Source of the DNA: CAZOHC01 sp964579845
GTDB lineage: Bacteria > Patescibacteriota > Microgenomatia > Levybacterales > UBA12049
Reading direction: 5' to 3'
NCBI GenBank assembly: GCA_964579845.1
Contig: CAZOHC010000008.1
Coordinates: 1 to 37,797, forward strand
DNA: 37,797 nt
The position numbers were made by a program, and so were the translations under genes. The number at the start of each line of letters is the position of its first letter. Within the stretch, counting starts at the first letter, position 1. Below, in pieces: positions 25,137-31,261 of the stretch. Under the pieces are notes generated by a model that had not been told where the DNA came from, searched no databases, and worked only from the letters and a program-made list of their open reading frames with translations.

Positions 25137-26880
25137 TTTCGTCAGTGAGTCTCACTAAAAAGTCGGAGAGACTGATTTTTCCCAGGTCTTCTCCGCTTCT
25201 TATTCGGACGGAAACTGCGTTTTCCGCAATTTCCTTGTCCCCTATTATACCTAAATAGGGTACCTTTTGTAAAGCAGCGTCCCTGATCTTGCCCTGAAGC
25301 GTTGCAGCTTTGTCATTTATCTCGACTCTGATACCTTTTTTCTTCATATCTGAGGCTGCTTTTGCAGCGAATTCGACATGCCGGTCAGCAATCGGGAGCA
25401 GCATAACCTGTACCGGTGAGAGCCAAAGCGGAAAAGCACCGCCATATTTCTCGATCAGAAACGCCATAACACGCTCTATCGCACCGATTGATGATCGGTG
25501 GATAACGATCGGACGGGCTTCCTCCCCGTTCTCATCGATGTAGGTGAGCTGAAACCGCTCTGGCATGACGAAATCATACTGTACGGTGAACGCCGTGTCT
25601 TCTTTCCCGTTCACGTTTTTCATTTGGATATCGATTTTCGGACCGTAAAATGCGGCTTCACCCGGTGCTTCGACAAATGAGGATTTACGTTTGGTCAACG
25701 CGTCTCTGAGAACGTGCTCTGCTTGCTCCCAGGCAGCATCATCCTTGAAGTATTTCTTCTCATCAGACCTATCGCCTAGTGAAAGTCGGTAGTAATAGTC
25801 CTCACCCTGTTTCAGGGTAAAAATGTCTGCGAGGTACTCAATGAGGTCAAGAACCTTATTAATTTCGTCATCAGCTTGGCTCTCGCGGGCGATGATATGG
25901 GCATCAGCTAATGTGAAGCTTCTGACCCGCTGCAGGCCGCTCAGCTCGCCTGATTGCTCATACCGATACAGTTTGGCCAGTTCCGCATAGCGAATTGGAA
26001 GTTCTTTATAGCTGTGCGGCTGGCTGAGGTAGAGTTCGAAATGGTGCGGACAGGTCATCGGACGAAGCATATACTGTTCATCATCAATCGTGATCGGTGC
26101 ATACATGGACTCTTTATAGTACGGGTAGTGGCCTGACTTCTCATAGAGCGCTACATTTGCGATATCAGGCGTGTAGACATGGAGGTAATCACGTTGGAGT
26201 TCCTCATTAACGATAAACCGTTCTAACTCCCGTCTGATTGTTGCACCTTTGGGGGTAAAAAGCGGCAAACCTTTGCCGACGACATCTGAGAAAACGAACA
26301 GGTCCAGCTCCTTTCCCAGTTTCTTGTGGTCACGTTTTTTCGCTTCCTCAAGCATAAGGATATGTGATGCCAACTCTTCTTTGGTCGGAAACGCTGTACC
26401 GTAGATTCGAGTCAGCATCGTATTCTTCTCGTCCCCACGCCAGTATGCGCCTGCTACGGATAATAGTGAAAAAGCTCCGATATCGCGCGCAGGATTTGCT
26501 GTATGACCGCCCCGACAAAGATCTTCAAACTCGCCGACTTGATAGAGGGTGATCGGTTCACCTTTCGTCACAATCTCATCGATCAGCTCGAGTTTATACG
26601 GATTGTCTTGGTATAGCTTCTTTGCTTCCTCTTCCGTTACTTCACGCTTGGTCCACGCTGTCCAGGATTTTTTTAATTTTCCCATCGTGTTTTCAATTTT
26701 GGCAAAATCTTCTTCTGAGATAGTCTGTCCTGTCTCTGACAGGTCAAAATCATAATAAAAACCGTTTTCAATAGCAGGCCCGATGGTGTGTTTTGCTCCC
26801 GGATAGAGTTCGATAACAGCAGCTGCCAGAAGATGTGCCGTGCTGTGGCGGAGATTTTGTAGTGATTCTTGGTCGTTCAT
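25120..26880 (-). CDS. thrS: Threonyl-tRNA synthetase (lacks TGS domain)
   Basis: Class II synthetase of 586 aa. It starts at ATG 26880 just before HSTAHLLAAAVIELYP, so the N-terminal TGS domain is absent but the editing domain remains (HxxxH, CRGGHTANPARDIGAF). Zinc ligands are in MTCPHHFELY, ADAHIIA and VIHRSSIG; motif 3 is AIERVMAFLIEKYGG. The C-terminal anticodon-binding domain begins FPLWLSPVQVMLLPI. An in-frame extension to 26934 is only translated heptad repeat and is rejected. Confidence 0.96.
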   Translation of the reverse strand: MNDQESLQNLRHSTAHLLAAAVIELYPGAKHTIGPAIENGFYYDFDLSETGQTISEEDFAKIENTMGKLKKSWTAWTKREVTEEEAKKLYQDNPYKLELIDEIVTKGEPITLYQVGEFEDLCRGGHTANPARDIGAFSLLSVAGAYWRGDEKNTMLTRIYGTAFPTKEELASHILMLEEAKKRDHKKLGKELDLFVFSDVVGKGLPLFTPKGATIRRELERFIVNEELQRDYLHVYTPDIANVALYEKSGHYPYYKESMYAPITIDDEQYMLRPMTCPHHFELYLSQPHSYKELPIRYAELAKLYRYEQSGELSGLQRVRSFTLADAHIIARESQADDEINKVLDLIEYLADIFTLKQGEDYYYRLSLGDRSDEKKYFKDDAAWEQAEHVLRDALTKRKSSFVEAPGEAAFYGPKIDIQMKNVNGKEDTAFTVQYDFVMPERFQLTYIDENGEEARPIVIHRSSIGAIERVMAFLIEKYGGAFPLWLSPVQVMLLPIADRHVEFAAKAASDMKKKGIRVEINDKAATLQGKIRDAALQKVPYLGIIGDKEIAENAVSVRIRSGEDLGKISLSDFLVRLTDEIDKKA

Positions 26881-26885
26881 AGGTA

Positions 26886-26955
26886 GTGATAAGTGATAAG
26901 GGACATGAGACATGGGACATGGGACATGGGACATGAGACAAGTGGCAAGTGATAT
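26886..26955. repeat. 7-bp tandem repeat array, 10 units (GNGAYAN: GTGATAA, GGGACAT)
   Basis: Ten phase-locked heptads directly before the thrS start: GTGATAA twice, then GGGACAT/GAGACAT, then GAGACAA, GTGGCAA, GTGATAT. The region from 26881 to 27214 (334 bp, no gene) consists of this array, a second array, an N-gap and a repeat of both. Confidence 0.92.
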
Positions 26956-26961
26956 AATATT

Positions 26962-26996
26962 CCTGTTCCCTGTTCCCTGTTCCCTGTTCCCTGTTC
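26962..26996. repeat. 7-bp tandem repeat array, 5 units (CCTGTTC)
   Basis: Five exact heptads following the GNGAYAN array. CTGTTCC pairs with GGGACAT at six of seven positions (G-U allowed), so the two arrays can form a long imperfect hairpin. Confidence 0.92.
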
Positions 26997-27043
26997 AGTA
27001 TTGAATTATCATTTAAACATGTCACATCACACGACAAAAGAGA

Positions 27044-27053
27044 NNNNNNNNNN
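27044..27053. other. Assembly gap (10 N) between two near-identical repeat blocks
   Basis: Ten N bases. Both flanks carry a block of ten GNGAYAN heptads plus five CTGTTCC heptads, so repeats probably broke the assembly here and the true length is unknown. Confidence 0.9.
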
Positions 27054-27079
27054 TATTAAGTAGTGTGCATTGTGTTTTT

Positions 27080-27149
27080 GTGAAAAGTGATATGTGATAT
27101 GTGACATGTGACATGTGACATGGGACATGTGACATGAGTCAAGTGCAAA
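27080..27149. repeat. 7-bp tandem repeat array, 10 units (GTGACAT/GTGATAT)
   Basis: Ten heptads with the same order as the array at 26886: GTGATAT types, GTGACAT types, one GGGACAT, then GAGTCAA and GTGCAAA. Confidence 0.9.
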
Positions 27150-27184
27150 CTGTTCCCTGTTCCCTGTTCCCTGTTCCCTGTTGC
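27150..27184. repeat. 7-bp tandem repeat array, 5 units (CTGTTCC)
   Basis: Four exact CTGTTCC units and one CTGTTGC directly abutting the GTGACAT array, reproducing the 10+5 layout next to thrS. Confidence 0.9.
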
Positions 27185-27214
27185 TTGTCTTGCCTGTACT
27201 ATAGCAAAAACGTG

Positions 27215-27760
27215 CTAGTTTATAAAGTCAGCAGACTCATCAGTAGTATTCTGCTCAGCATTGAAGATGATGTGATCTTCTTCGTCATCACTTTCCGCAT
27301 ATGTAAACTCCACCCCCAATGCCTTAAGAATCGCTGTGGTTCTGCCTGAAACATTCAGTGACTCCTGTTCCGAATCTTCAAATTGATGAATATACTCTGC
27401 TGTCAACGACGCAATTATTCCCAGATGTGTGTGCGTGCTGTCGAAGATGATATCATGGCGTCGGAACTCATCTCCTTGATGCGGCAGGCTGTCGTTTACT
27501 TCACTGACGATGCGGAGTGTATCGAAATCAACTGTTCCTTCAGTCGGTTGTCTTACCGGTTTGTTTTCAGACGCTGTTCGTATCTCAGTATGTGTTGCTG
27601 CAAGCTGCGTATACAGATCTGCTTTACTTTTTTTCTTCCCTTCCAGTCGTTCGTCAGGGGATCTCGGGTCCACTGAGATACGCGCTGCAGGAATTAACGG
27701 GTTTCCCCGTCTTTTCTTTTTCTCATCTTCAAAGTTGATGATTTTGCCCAGTTCTTTCAT
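27215..27760 (-). CDS. Hypothetical protein behind attenuator B, upstream of thrS (gene B)
   Basis: A 181-aa soluble protein from ATG 27760, or 191 aa from ATG 27790. GGGAG 10 nt before 27760 favours the shorter form. It is not recognised. The N-terminus is basic and Lys-rich (DEKKKRRGNPLIP), the middle has SVDPRSPDERLEGKKKSKADL, and the C-terminus is very acidic (ESDDEEDHIIF ... TTDESADF), suggesting a partly disordered protein. It is followed by the repeat-filled 334-bp gap and thrS on the same strand. Confidence 0.75.
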   Translation of the reverse strand: MKELGKIINFEDEKKKRRGNPLIPAARISVDPRSPDERLEGKKKSKADLYTQLAATHTEIRTASENKPVRQPTEGTVDFDTLRIVSEVNDSLPHQGDEFRRHDIIFDSTHTHLGIIASLTAEYIHQFEDSEQESLNVSGRTTAILKALGVEFTYAESDDEEDHIIFNAEQNTTDESADFIN

Positions 27761-27834
27761 AGCATAAACGCTCCCGCAACCTATTGTCATTTGTCACTGC
27801 AAAAAGAATGACATGTCCTGCTTTGTAGAACAAT

Positions 27835-27908
27835 AAAAAAACCTCCCATTTGGGAGGTCGTATTGCATTACCACAGATACAACCTCCTCAGGAAGGCATA
27901 GTGGTAAT
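27835..27908 (-). promoter_or_regulatory. Leader-peptide transcription attenuator B (Ile-Thr-Thr), upstream of gene B
   Basis: Region 1 ATTACCAC (27901-27908) encodes Ile-Thr-Thr and pairs with GTGGTAAT (27867-27874), enclosing the hairpin CCTTC-CTGA-GGAGG. The alternative antiterminator pairs GGAGGTTGTAT (27877-27887) with ATACGACCTCC (27853-27863), 11 of 11 positions with one G-U. That blocks the terminator ACCTCCC-loop-GGGAGGT (27841-27858) followed by U7. The structures are mutually exclusive. Confidence 0.8.
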
Positions 27909-27929
27909 CTTGCGGAAATTGCTGTTCAT
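27888..27929 (-). CDS. Leader peptide B (MNSNFRKITTMPS)
   Basis: A 13-codon ORF with TGA at 27888. Its ATG is 6 bp after the -10 box, that is at the predicted transcription start, so it would be read from a leaderless RNA. Ile-Thr-Thr codons (ATT ACC ACT) are attenuator region 1. Which amino acid is sensed is uncertain, since only two Thr codons are present. Confidence 0.6.
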   Translation of the reverse strand: MNSNFRKITTMPS

Positions 27930-27935
27930 TTTTTT

Positions 27936-27964
27936 GTTATAGCATCATTTGTGACAAGTGACAA
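27936..27964 (-). promoter_or_regulatory. Promoter of attenuator B; -35 supplied by a heptad repeat
   Basis: Minus strand TTGTCA (27959-27964), 17-bp spacer, TATAAC (27936-27941). The -35 hexamer lies inside the GTGACAA (reverse TTGTCAC) heptad array, so the repeat contributes the promoter element. Confidence 0.6.
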
Positions 27965-27992
27965 GTGACAAGTGACAAGTGACAAGTGACAA
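27951..27992. repeat. 7-bp tandem repeat array, 6 exact units (GTGACAA)
   Basis: Six perfect heptads immediately 3' of the DUF5665-like gene (its stop is at 27996). The reverse strand reads TTGTCAC repeatedly and gives the -35 of the promoter for attenuator B. Confidence 0.93.
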
Positions 27993-27995
27993 GTG

Positions 27996-28220
27996 CTATG
28001 AGCTGATGTTGCGGTTGGTAGTCAGGATATAATCAAGGATGTTTGAGATAAAGTCACCGATAACCGGAACGAGGTTTATATTTCGTGCGAGTATCGAGAG
28101 AATACCGATAAGTAGTGCTGTGCCGAGGATAGCACCGAATGACCAGCCGATACCTCCGATAATATTATTGAAGAAAATTTCTTTCTTCCCCCGATGCACC
28201 AATTCATGTTTCTGTGCCAT
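27996..28220 (-). CDS. Small membrane protein, DUF5665-like
   Basis: A 74-aa protein. A charged N-terminus (QKHELVHRGKKEIFFNN) is followed by two hydrophobic helices (GWSFGAILGTALLIGILSIL and VPVIGDFISNILDYIL). The NLVPVIGDFI motif matches what I recall of DUF5665 proteins, whose function is unknown. A promoter with -10 six bp before ATG implies a leaderless mRNA; tRNA-Val lies 52 bp upstream. Confidence 0.75.
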   Translation of the reverse strand: MAQKHELVHRGKKEIFFNNIIGGIGWSFGAILGTALLIGILSILARNINLVPVIGDFISNILDYILTTNRNISS

Positions 28221-28226
28221 ACAGGT

Positions 28227-28255
28227 ATTGTGGATTATCGGAAAGTTTCTGTCAA
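28227..28255 (-). promoter_or_regulatory. Promoter of the DUF5665-like gene (leaderless)
   Basis: Minus strand TTGACA (28250-28255), 17-bp spacer, CACAAT (28227-28232), 6 bp to ATG. Confidence 0.6.
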
Positions 28256-28272
28256 ACGATGTGTTATAGGAG

Positions 28273-28346
28273 TGGGCCCAAGAAGAGTCGAACTTCTGAC
28301 CTTTGCAATGTCAATGCAACGCTCTAACCAACTGAGCTATGAGCCC
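28273..28346 (-). tRNA. tRNA-Val (GAC)
   Basis: A 74-nt cloverleaf. Acceptor GGGCTCA pairs with TGGGCCC (one G-U), D arm AGCTCAGTTGGTTAGAGC, anticodon stem TTGCA/TGCAA with loop TTGACAT giving anticodon GAC, T arm with GTTCGACTC. Discriminator A at 28273; CCA is not encoded. TATAAT at 28358-28363 (minus) is a likely -10. Confidence 0.95.
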
Positions 28347-28371
28347 AAACTGAAGCAATTATACCATACGA

Positions 28372-28414
28372 TTATAGGCAGATGAAGAGTTTTATGCTCT
28401 CAATCTGCCTATAA
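28372..28414 (-). terminator. Strong hairpin between gene C and tRNA-Val
   Basis: A perfect 12-bp stem (TTATAGGCAGAT with its complement) enclosing a smaller GAGAG/CTCTTC stem, 10 nt after the gene C stop. There is no U-run, so it may protect or process the 3' end rather than terminate intrinsically. Confidence 0.5.
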
Positions 28415-28423
28415 AACATATTC

Positions 28424-28771
28424 TTACGCATTTTTCGCTCCGTTCTGGAAAACAACTGTCTCCGGAACTCGGTTTTGCTGAAATTCTGCGTGTACGCCGT
28501 TATTAAAATCAGAGTCAGGTCGTTTGGTAGGTTGTACCTCATGAGCCTCACGAGGACCGAATCGGTCGTGCCACATCTTTTCCTGTTCAGCCATCTGAGC
28601 TTCAGGACTTAAGGTATCAAACGCTAAACGCTCTTGTCTCCGAGCTTCTAAAGCAGCGGTAGCTTGTGCTACTTCTCTGCCCAATGTTCTGATGTCATCA
28701 AAATCCATTCCCATTACTAAATCAACATCGTCAGGATTAGGTATATTTGTTCCTCTAAATTTTTCTGCCAT
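28424..28771 (-). CDS. Hypothetical protein behind the branched-chain attenuator (gene C)
   Basis: A 115-aa soluble protein, not recognised. It starts MAEKFRGTNIPNPDDVDLVM, has a helical charged middle (LGREVAQATAALEARRQERLA), and a polar C-terminus. AGGAGG 9 nt before ATG gives a strong Shine-Dalgarno, placed just after a terminator hairpin and U7, as for gene A. It is followed by a hairpin and tRNA-Val. Confidence 0.78.
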   Translation of the reverse strand: MAEKFRGTNIPNPDDVDLVMGMDFDDIRTLGREVAQATAALEARRQERLAFDTLSPEAQMAEQEKMWHDRFGPREAHEVQPTKRPDSDFNNGVHAEFQQNRVPETVVFQNGAKNA

Positions 28772-28792
28772 AGTAATTCACCTCCTCTCCAT

Positions 28793-28875
28793 AAAAAAAC
28801 CCCGCTTGGAGCGGGGAGCGGTTTTTCTGCGAATTCAGGTCTTACACAGCATTACCGCCCCCACGAAGGAGGACG
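28793..28875 (-). promoter_or_regulatory. Leader-peptide transcription attenuator C (Ile/Val/Leu), upstream of gene C
   Basis: Region 1 CGTCCTCC (28868-28875) pairs with region 2 GGGGGCGGT (28854-28862) in a hairpin. Region 2 can instead pair with region 3 ACCGCTCCCC (28813-28822): nine pairs with a one-base bulge. Region 3 includes the 5' border of the terminator CCCCGCT-loop-AGCGGGG (28800-28816), followed by U7. Region 1 encodes Val-Val-Leu-Leu of the leader peptide. Confidence 0.8.
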
Positions 28876-28907
28876 ACAATAATGTTAAGGACTGAATTTC
28901 TGTTCAT
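28842..28907 (-). CDS. Leader peptide C (21 aa, IIVVLL-containing)
   Basis: ATG at 28907 falls 7 nt after the -10 box, that is at the predicted transcription start (leaderless). The core is NIIVVLLRGGGNAV, then TAA. The ILV codons lie at 28866-28883 and the Gly codons GGG GGC GGT form region 2. The GGGxxV-stop ending is shared with leader peptide A. Confidence 0.75.
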   Translation of the reverse strand: MNRNSVLNIIVVLLRGGGNAV

Positions 28908-28914
28908 TACCTTG

Positions 28915-28943
28915 AAAATATCATACGGATGAGGATCTGTCAA
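28915..28943 (-). promoter_or_regulatory. Promoter of attenuator C
   Basis: Minus strand TTGACA (28938-28943), 17-bp spacer, TATTTT (28915-28920). It lies just after, and partly overlaps the end of, the thpR gap; leader length to gene C is about 137 nt. Confidence 0.7.
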
Positions 28944-28947
28944 TATT

Positions 28948-29484
28948 TTATTCCAATCGGAAGCTCTGCAGTATTCGGTACGCTCTCCCCTGCTCAGTTC
29001 TGTATGATTCATAGAGATTAAGTTCCGTAACTTTGAGATTATCAAGCTCTATCTGCGGCAATGTCGGTACCTGGTTCATTCTCAATCGCGCCATTGTTAT
29101 ATGCGGAATCGGTTCATGCCCTGCTCTTTTATCGTCAAATACTAATACATTTTGAACCCCCGTCTCAACATGGCGTACGAGCGTGGTAAATGTCTTCGTG
29201 CTTTTATACTGTGCCCAGATCATGGTGGGTTTTTTCAGGGGCGGTGCATAGGATATCGCATCAAAGGTGAGGGCAAACGGTTCCACGTTTTCTGCTACGT
29301 CTTCTATTGCTGAATAAACCCTCGGCAGGAGTGCATTTTCTTGTTCTCCGAAGAAGACAACGGTGAGGTGGTATGTTTCAGGCTGTACCCATCTGATTTC
29401 AGGAGATGGCAGTGCTGATGAATAATGACGCAGGCTTTCTCGGTAGGATTCGGGTACGGGAATAGCTAAGAAGATACGTGCCAT
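28948..29484 (-). CDS. thpR: RNA 2',3'-cyclic phosphodiesterase / 2'-5' RNA ligase family (ThpR)
   Basis: A 178-aa 2H phosphoesterase. Both catalytic HxTx motifs are present: HLTV near residue 41 (followed by VFFGEQ) and HITMAR near residue 129. The N-terminus MARIFLAIPVPESYRESL is typical. Members open 2',3'-cyclic phosphates or ligate tRNA halves in vitro; the physiological substrate is unknown. A promoter with -10 nine bp before ATG suggests a leaderless mRNA. Confidence 0.92.
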   Translation of the reverse strand: MARIFLAIPVPESYRESLRHYSSALPSPEIRWVQPETYHLTVVFFGEQENALLPRVYSAIEDVAENVEPFALTFDAISYAPPLKKPTMIWAQYKSTKTFTTLVRHVETGVQNVLVFDDKRAGHEPIPHITMARLRMNQVPTLPQIELDNLKVTELNLYESYRTEQGRAYRILQSFRLE

Positions 29485-29493
29485 AGCTCGACT

Positions 29494-29522
29494 ATTGTAC
29501 GTGACGACGTGTGATGAGGCAA
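29494..29522 (-). promoter_or_regulatory. Promoter of thpR (leaderless)
   Basis: Minus strand TTGCCT (29517-29522), 17-bp spacer, TACAAT (29494-29499), 9 bp to ATG. Confidence 0.5.
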
Positions 29523-29543
29523 GGAAGTTACGAAAAAAGGTCG

Positions 29544-30302
29544 TTAGAGACCTTTTCTTCGGAGGATATATCCTGCTGCAGCTGATGGGATCAGTGAGAA
29601 GAGAGCGATTGCTCCTACCCCTGTTGCAGGTGTTGTTTCGGTCGGTTTCACTTCATACACAGGCTTTCCGCCTTTTGTTTTCTCGACTACTTTCGGCGTC
29701 GGAGTCGGCTCATCTGTATGATGAGGAGTCGGTGTCGGAGTTTCAGATGGTTTCGACGTCGGTGTCGGTGTGTGTGACGGCTTTTCTGTCGGCGTCGGGG
29801 TCTTACTCGGTTGTACGGTAGGTGTCGGCGTTTTTGACGGCTTGGTCGTCGGTGTCGGTGTCTCGGATGGTTTTGTCGTCGGCGTTGCAGTCGGTTGATC
29901 CGGCTCACAGTATGACTTATCAGTACTGGTCTCACTCTTCATGACACGGTCAAACCCGCCTGAGTAAGCATTTATTTTATAGCAGCAATCAGGGAGATCG
30001 ACCATGAGCTGTACTTTCTGTTTCGGTGCGAGTTTCGTCTCAACGTGGTCAAACAGTTGTTTTTCCACTGAAGTTTTCGGATCGAAGAGCTTATATGATG
30101 CGAGCCCGACGTTGTATGTGCAGTTGTCTGACACGTTGTGGACGATTGCAGCTCCGTTATGAAGTGTGATGTTCGTGTTGAGGTTTTGCTGAAAATCTCG
30201 CTCACAAGACTCACCTGATGCGTTTACTGCAAACGAGAAATTAACGGCTCCGATGATACAGCCGGTTAACAGTGCGGAAGAGATGAATAATCGTTTGTTC
30301 AT
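29544..30302 (-). CDS. Secreted surface protein with PTPT repeats and a C-terminal PATG sorting-like motif
   Basis: A 252-aa protein. The signal peptide is near residues 1-28 (LFISSALLTGCIIGAVNFSF). A globular domain has five Cys. Residues from about 130 to 205 are a degenerate 9-residue repeat (KPSETPTPT type), a likely extended stalk. The C-terminus TTPATGVGAIALFSLIPSAA followed by RRK resembles an LPxTG-type sorting signal: motif, hydrophobic helix, basic tail. No sortase gene is in the window. A consensus promoter lies upstream. Confidence 0.8.
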   Translation of the reverse strand: MNKRLFISSALLTGCIIGAVNFSFAVNASGESCERDFQQNLNTNITLHNGAAIVHNVSDNCTYNVGLASYKLFDPKTSVEKQLFDHVETKLAPKQKVQLMVDLPDCCYKINAYSGGFDRVMKSETSTDKSYCEPDQPTATPTTKPSETPTPTTKPSKTPTPTVQPSKTPTPTEKPSHTPTPTSKPSETPTPTPHHTDEPTPTPKVVEKTKGGKPVYEVKPTETTPATGVGAIALFSLIPSAAAGYILRRKGL

Positions 30303-30337
30303 AGTATTTACTAATAGGATGCACCTATAGTCTGGGC

Positions 30338-30366
30338 ATTATACTATGAGATTATAACCTTGTCAA
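30338..30366 (-). promoter_or_regulatory. Consensus sigma70 promoter of the surface-protein gene
   Basis: Minus strand TTGACA (30361-30366), 17-bp spacer, TATAAT (30338-30343): both boxes perfect. CTATAG palindromes flank it at 30325-30330 and 30371-30376. The rest of the 305-bp gap (30377-30543) is A/T-rich with no gene. Confidence 0.8.
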
Positions 30367-30543
30367 TGATCTATAGGTCTATCTGTATTGTGGTAGATGT
30401 GATCTATATTTATATATAAATAATCACAAAGGTAAGTTAGATTTTCACTGTTGTCTATACGGACAGATATATGATATAGGATGTATATCTGAAGTGAGGT
30501 TACGTTTAGTGGTTATTGATCGATAGCATCTATAATCTGTTCA

Positions 30544-30599
30544 GGAATTAGGAATTAGGAATTAGGAATTAGGAATTAGGAATTAGGAATTAGGAATTA
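30544..30599. repeat. 7-bp tandem repeat array, 8 exact units (GGAATTA)
   Basis: Eight perfect heptads that end 8 bp before the stop of the gene at 30608. The perfection suggests recent expansion. Confidence 0.95.
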
Positions 30600-30607
30600 G
30601 AAATAAT

Positions 30608-31246
30608 TTACCCAGTCTGTGTGGCCGTGGAGCGTTCCTGGGAGAGGGTGAATTTCGTACCAAGTGTTGATGCTTTCTGCTGGTAGCTGTTTTTCTTTTT
30701 CGAGATAGCGAGCCACGCACCGGAATCCTCAACCTTTCGTCGGGCGTTGGTGATCACAGATAGCATGAAATCAAAAAAGTTGAGATGGTAGCTCCCTACC
30801 TGTTGCGGTCCTTGTTCGACGGTGAGAGCTGCGTATTCGTTGCTGATAGTTGTCGATGATTTGACCAACCGTTTCAGTTCATTCATGATTTCCTGGAGTT
30901 TTTGGTCCATTTCCTGTTGTTCGCGACTCCGTCTCATCTGTACACCCTGCACAACTTCCCGCCGATAATCGATACCGCCGAGAACTTCAGCTTTTGGTTT
31001 GGCCTGCTTCTTCTCGACAGACCGCAGATCAAGCTCCTGATTCGGTTTGAGTTCACCTGATGCAGGTAGTACTCCTCCGGTCTCGCCGAAGAATTCTTTC
31101 TTCAGCTCAGTCGGAATTTTTTTAATACCTTGATCCAGCGCCTGGTCTTTCAGACCGTCAATAAAAAATCGGGATAAACCTGTCAGTGTTTCATGGGGAT
31201 TAACGTATGAGGATGAAGCTGGAGAGCCTTTTTTCGTGCCTGTCAT
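30608..31246 (-). CDS. Conserved CPR-type hypothetical protein (possibly DUF5660)
   Basis: A 212-aa cytoplasmic protein. The N-terminal half is polar (SRFFIDGLKDQALDQGIKKI), followed by a helical coiled-coil-like segment (REQQEMDQKLQEIMNELKRL) and HLNFFDFMLSVITNARRKVE. It resembles a Microgenomates-restricted family I recall as DUF5660; I cannot verify this. It lies 15 bp after the trigger factor gene on the same strand, so co-expression is likely. Confidence 0.7.
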   Translation of the reverse strand: MTGTKKGSPASSSYVNPHETLTGLSRFFIDGLKDQALDQGIKKIPTELKKEFFGETGGVLPASGELKPNQELDLRSVEKKQAKPKAEVLGGIDYRREVVQGVQMRRSREQQEMDQKLQEIMNELKRLVKSSTTISNEYAALTVEQGPQQVGSYHLNFFDFMLSVITNARRKVEDSGAWLAISKKKNSYQQKASTLGTKFTLSQERSTATQTG

Positions 31247-31261
31247 AGTAGGCCGATACTA

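Noticed and set aside
26881..26934. N-terminal extension of ThrRS (MSHVPCPMSHVP...)
   Set aside because: It is translated heptad repeat; the conserved protein begins at MNDQESL (26880).
27226..27245. Hammerhead core CTGATGAGTC on the minus strand
   Set aside because: It lies in the coding end of gene B (DESAD codons); no GAAA and no stem I or III partners.
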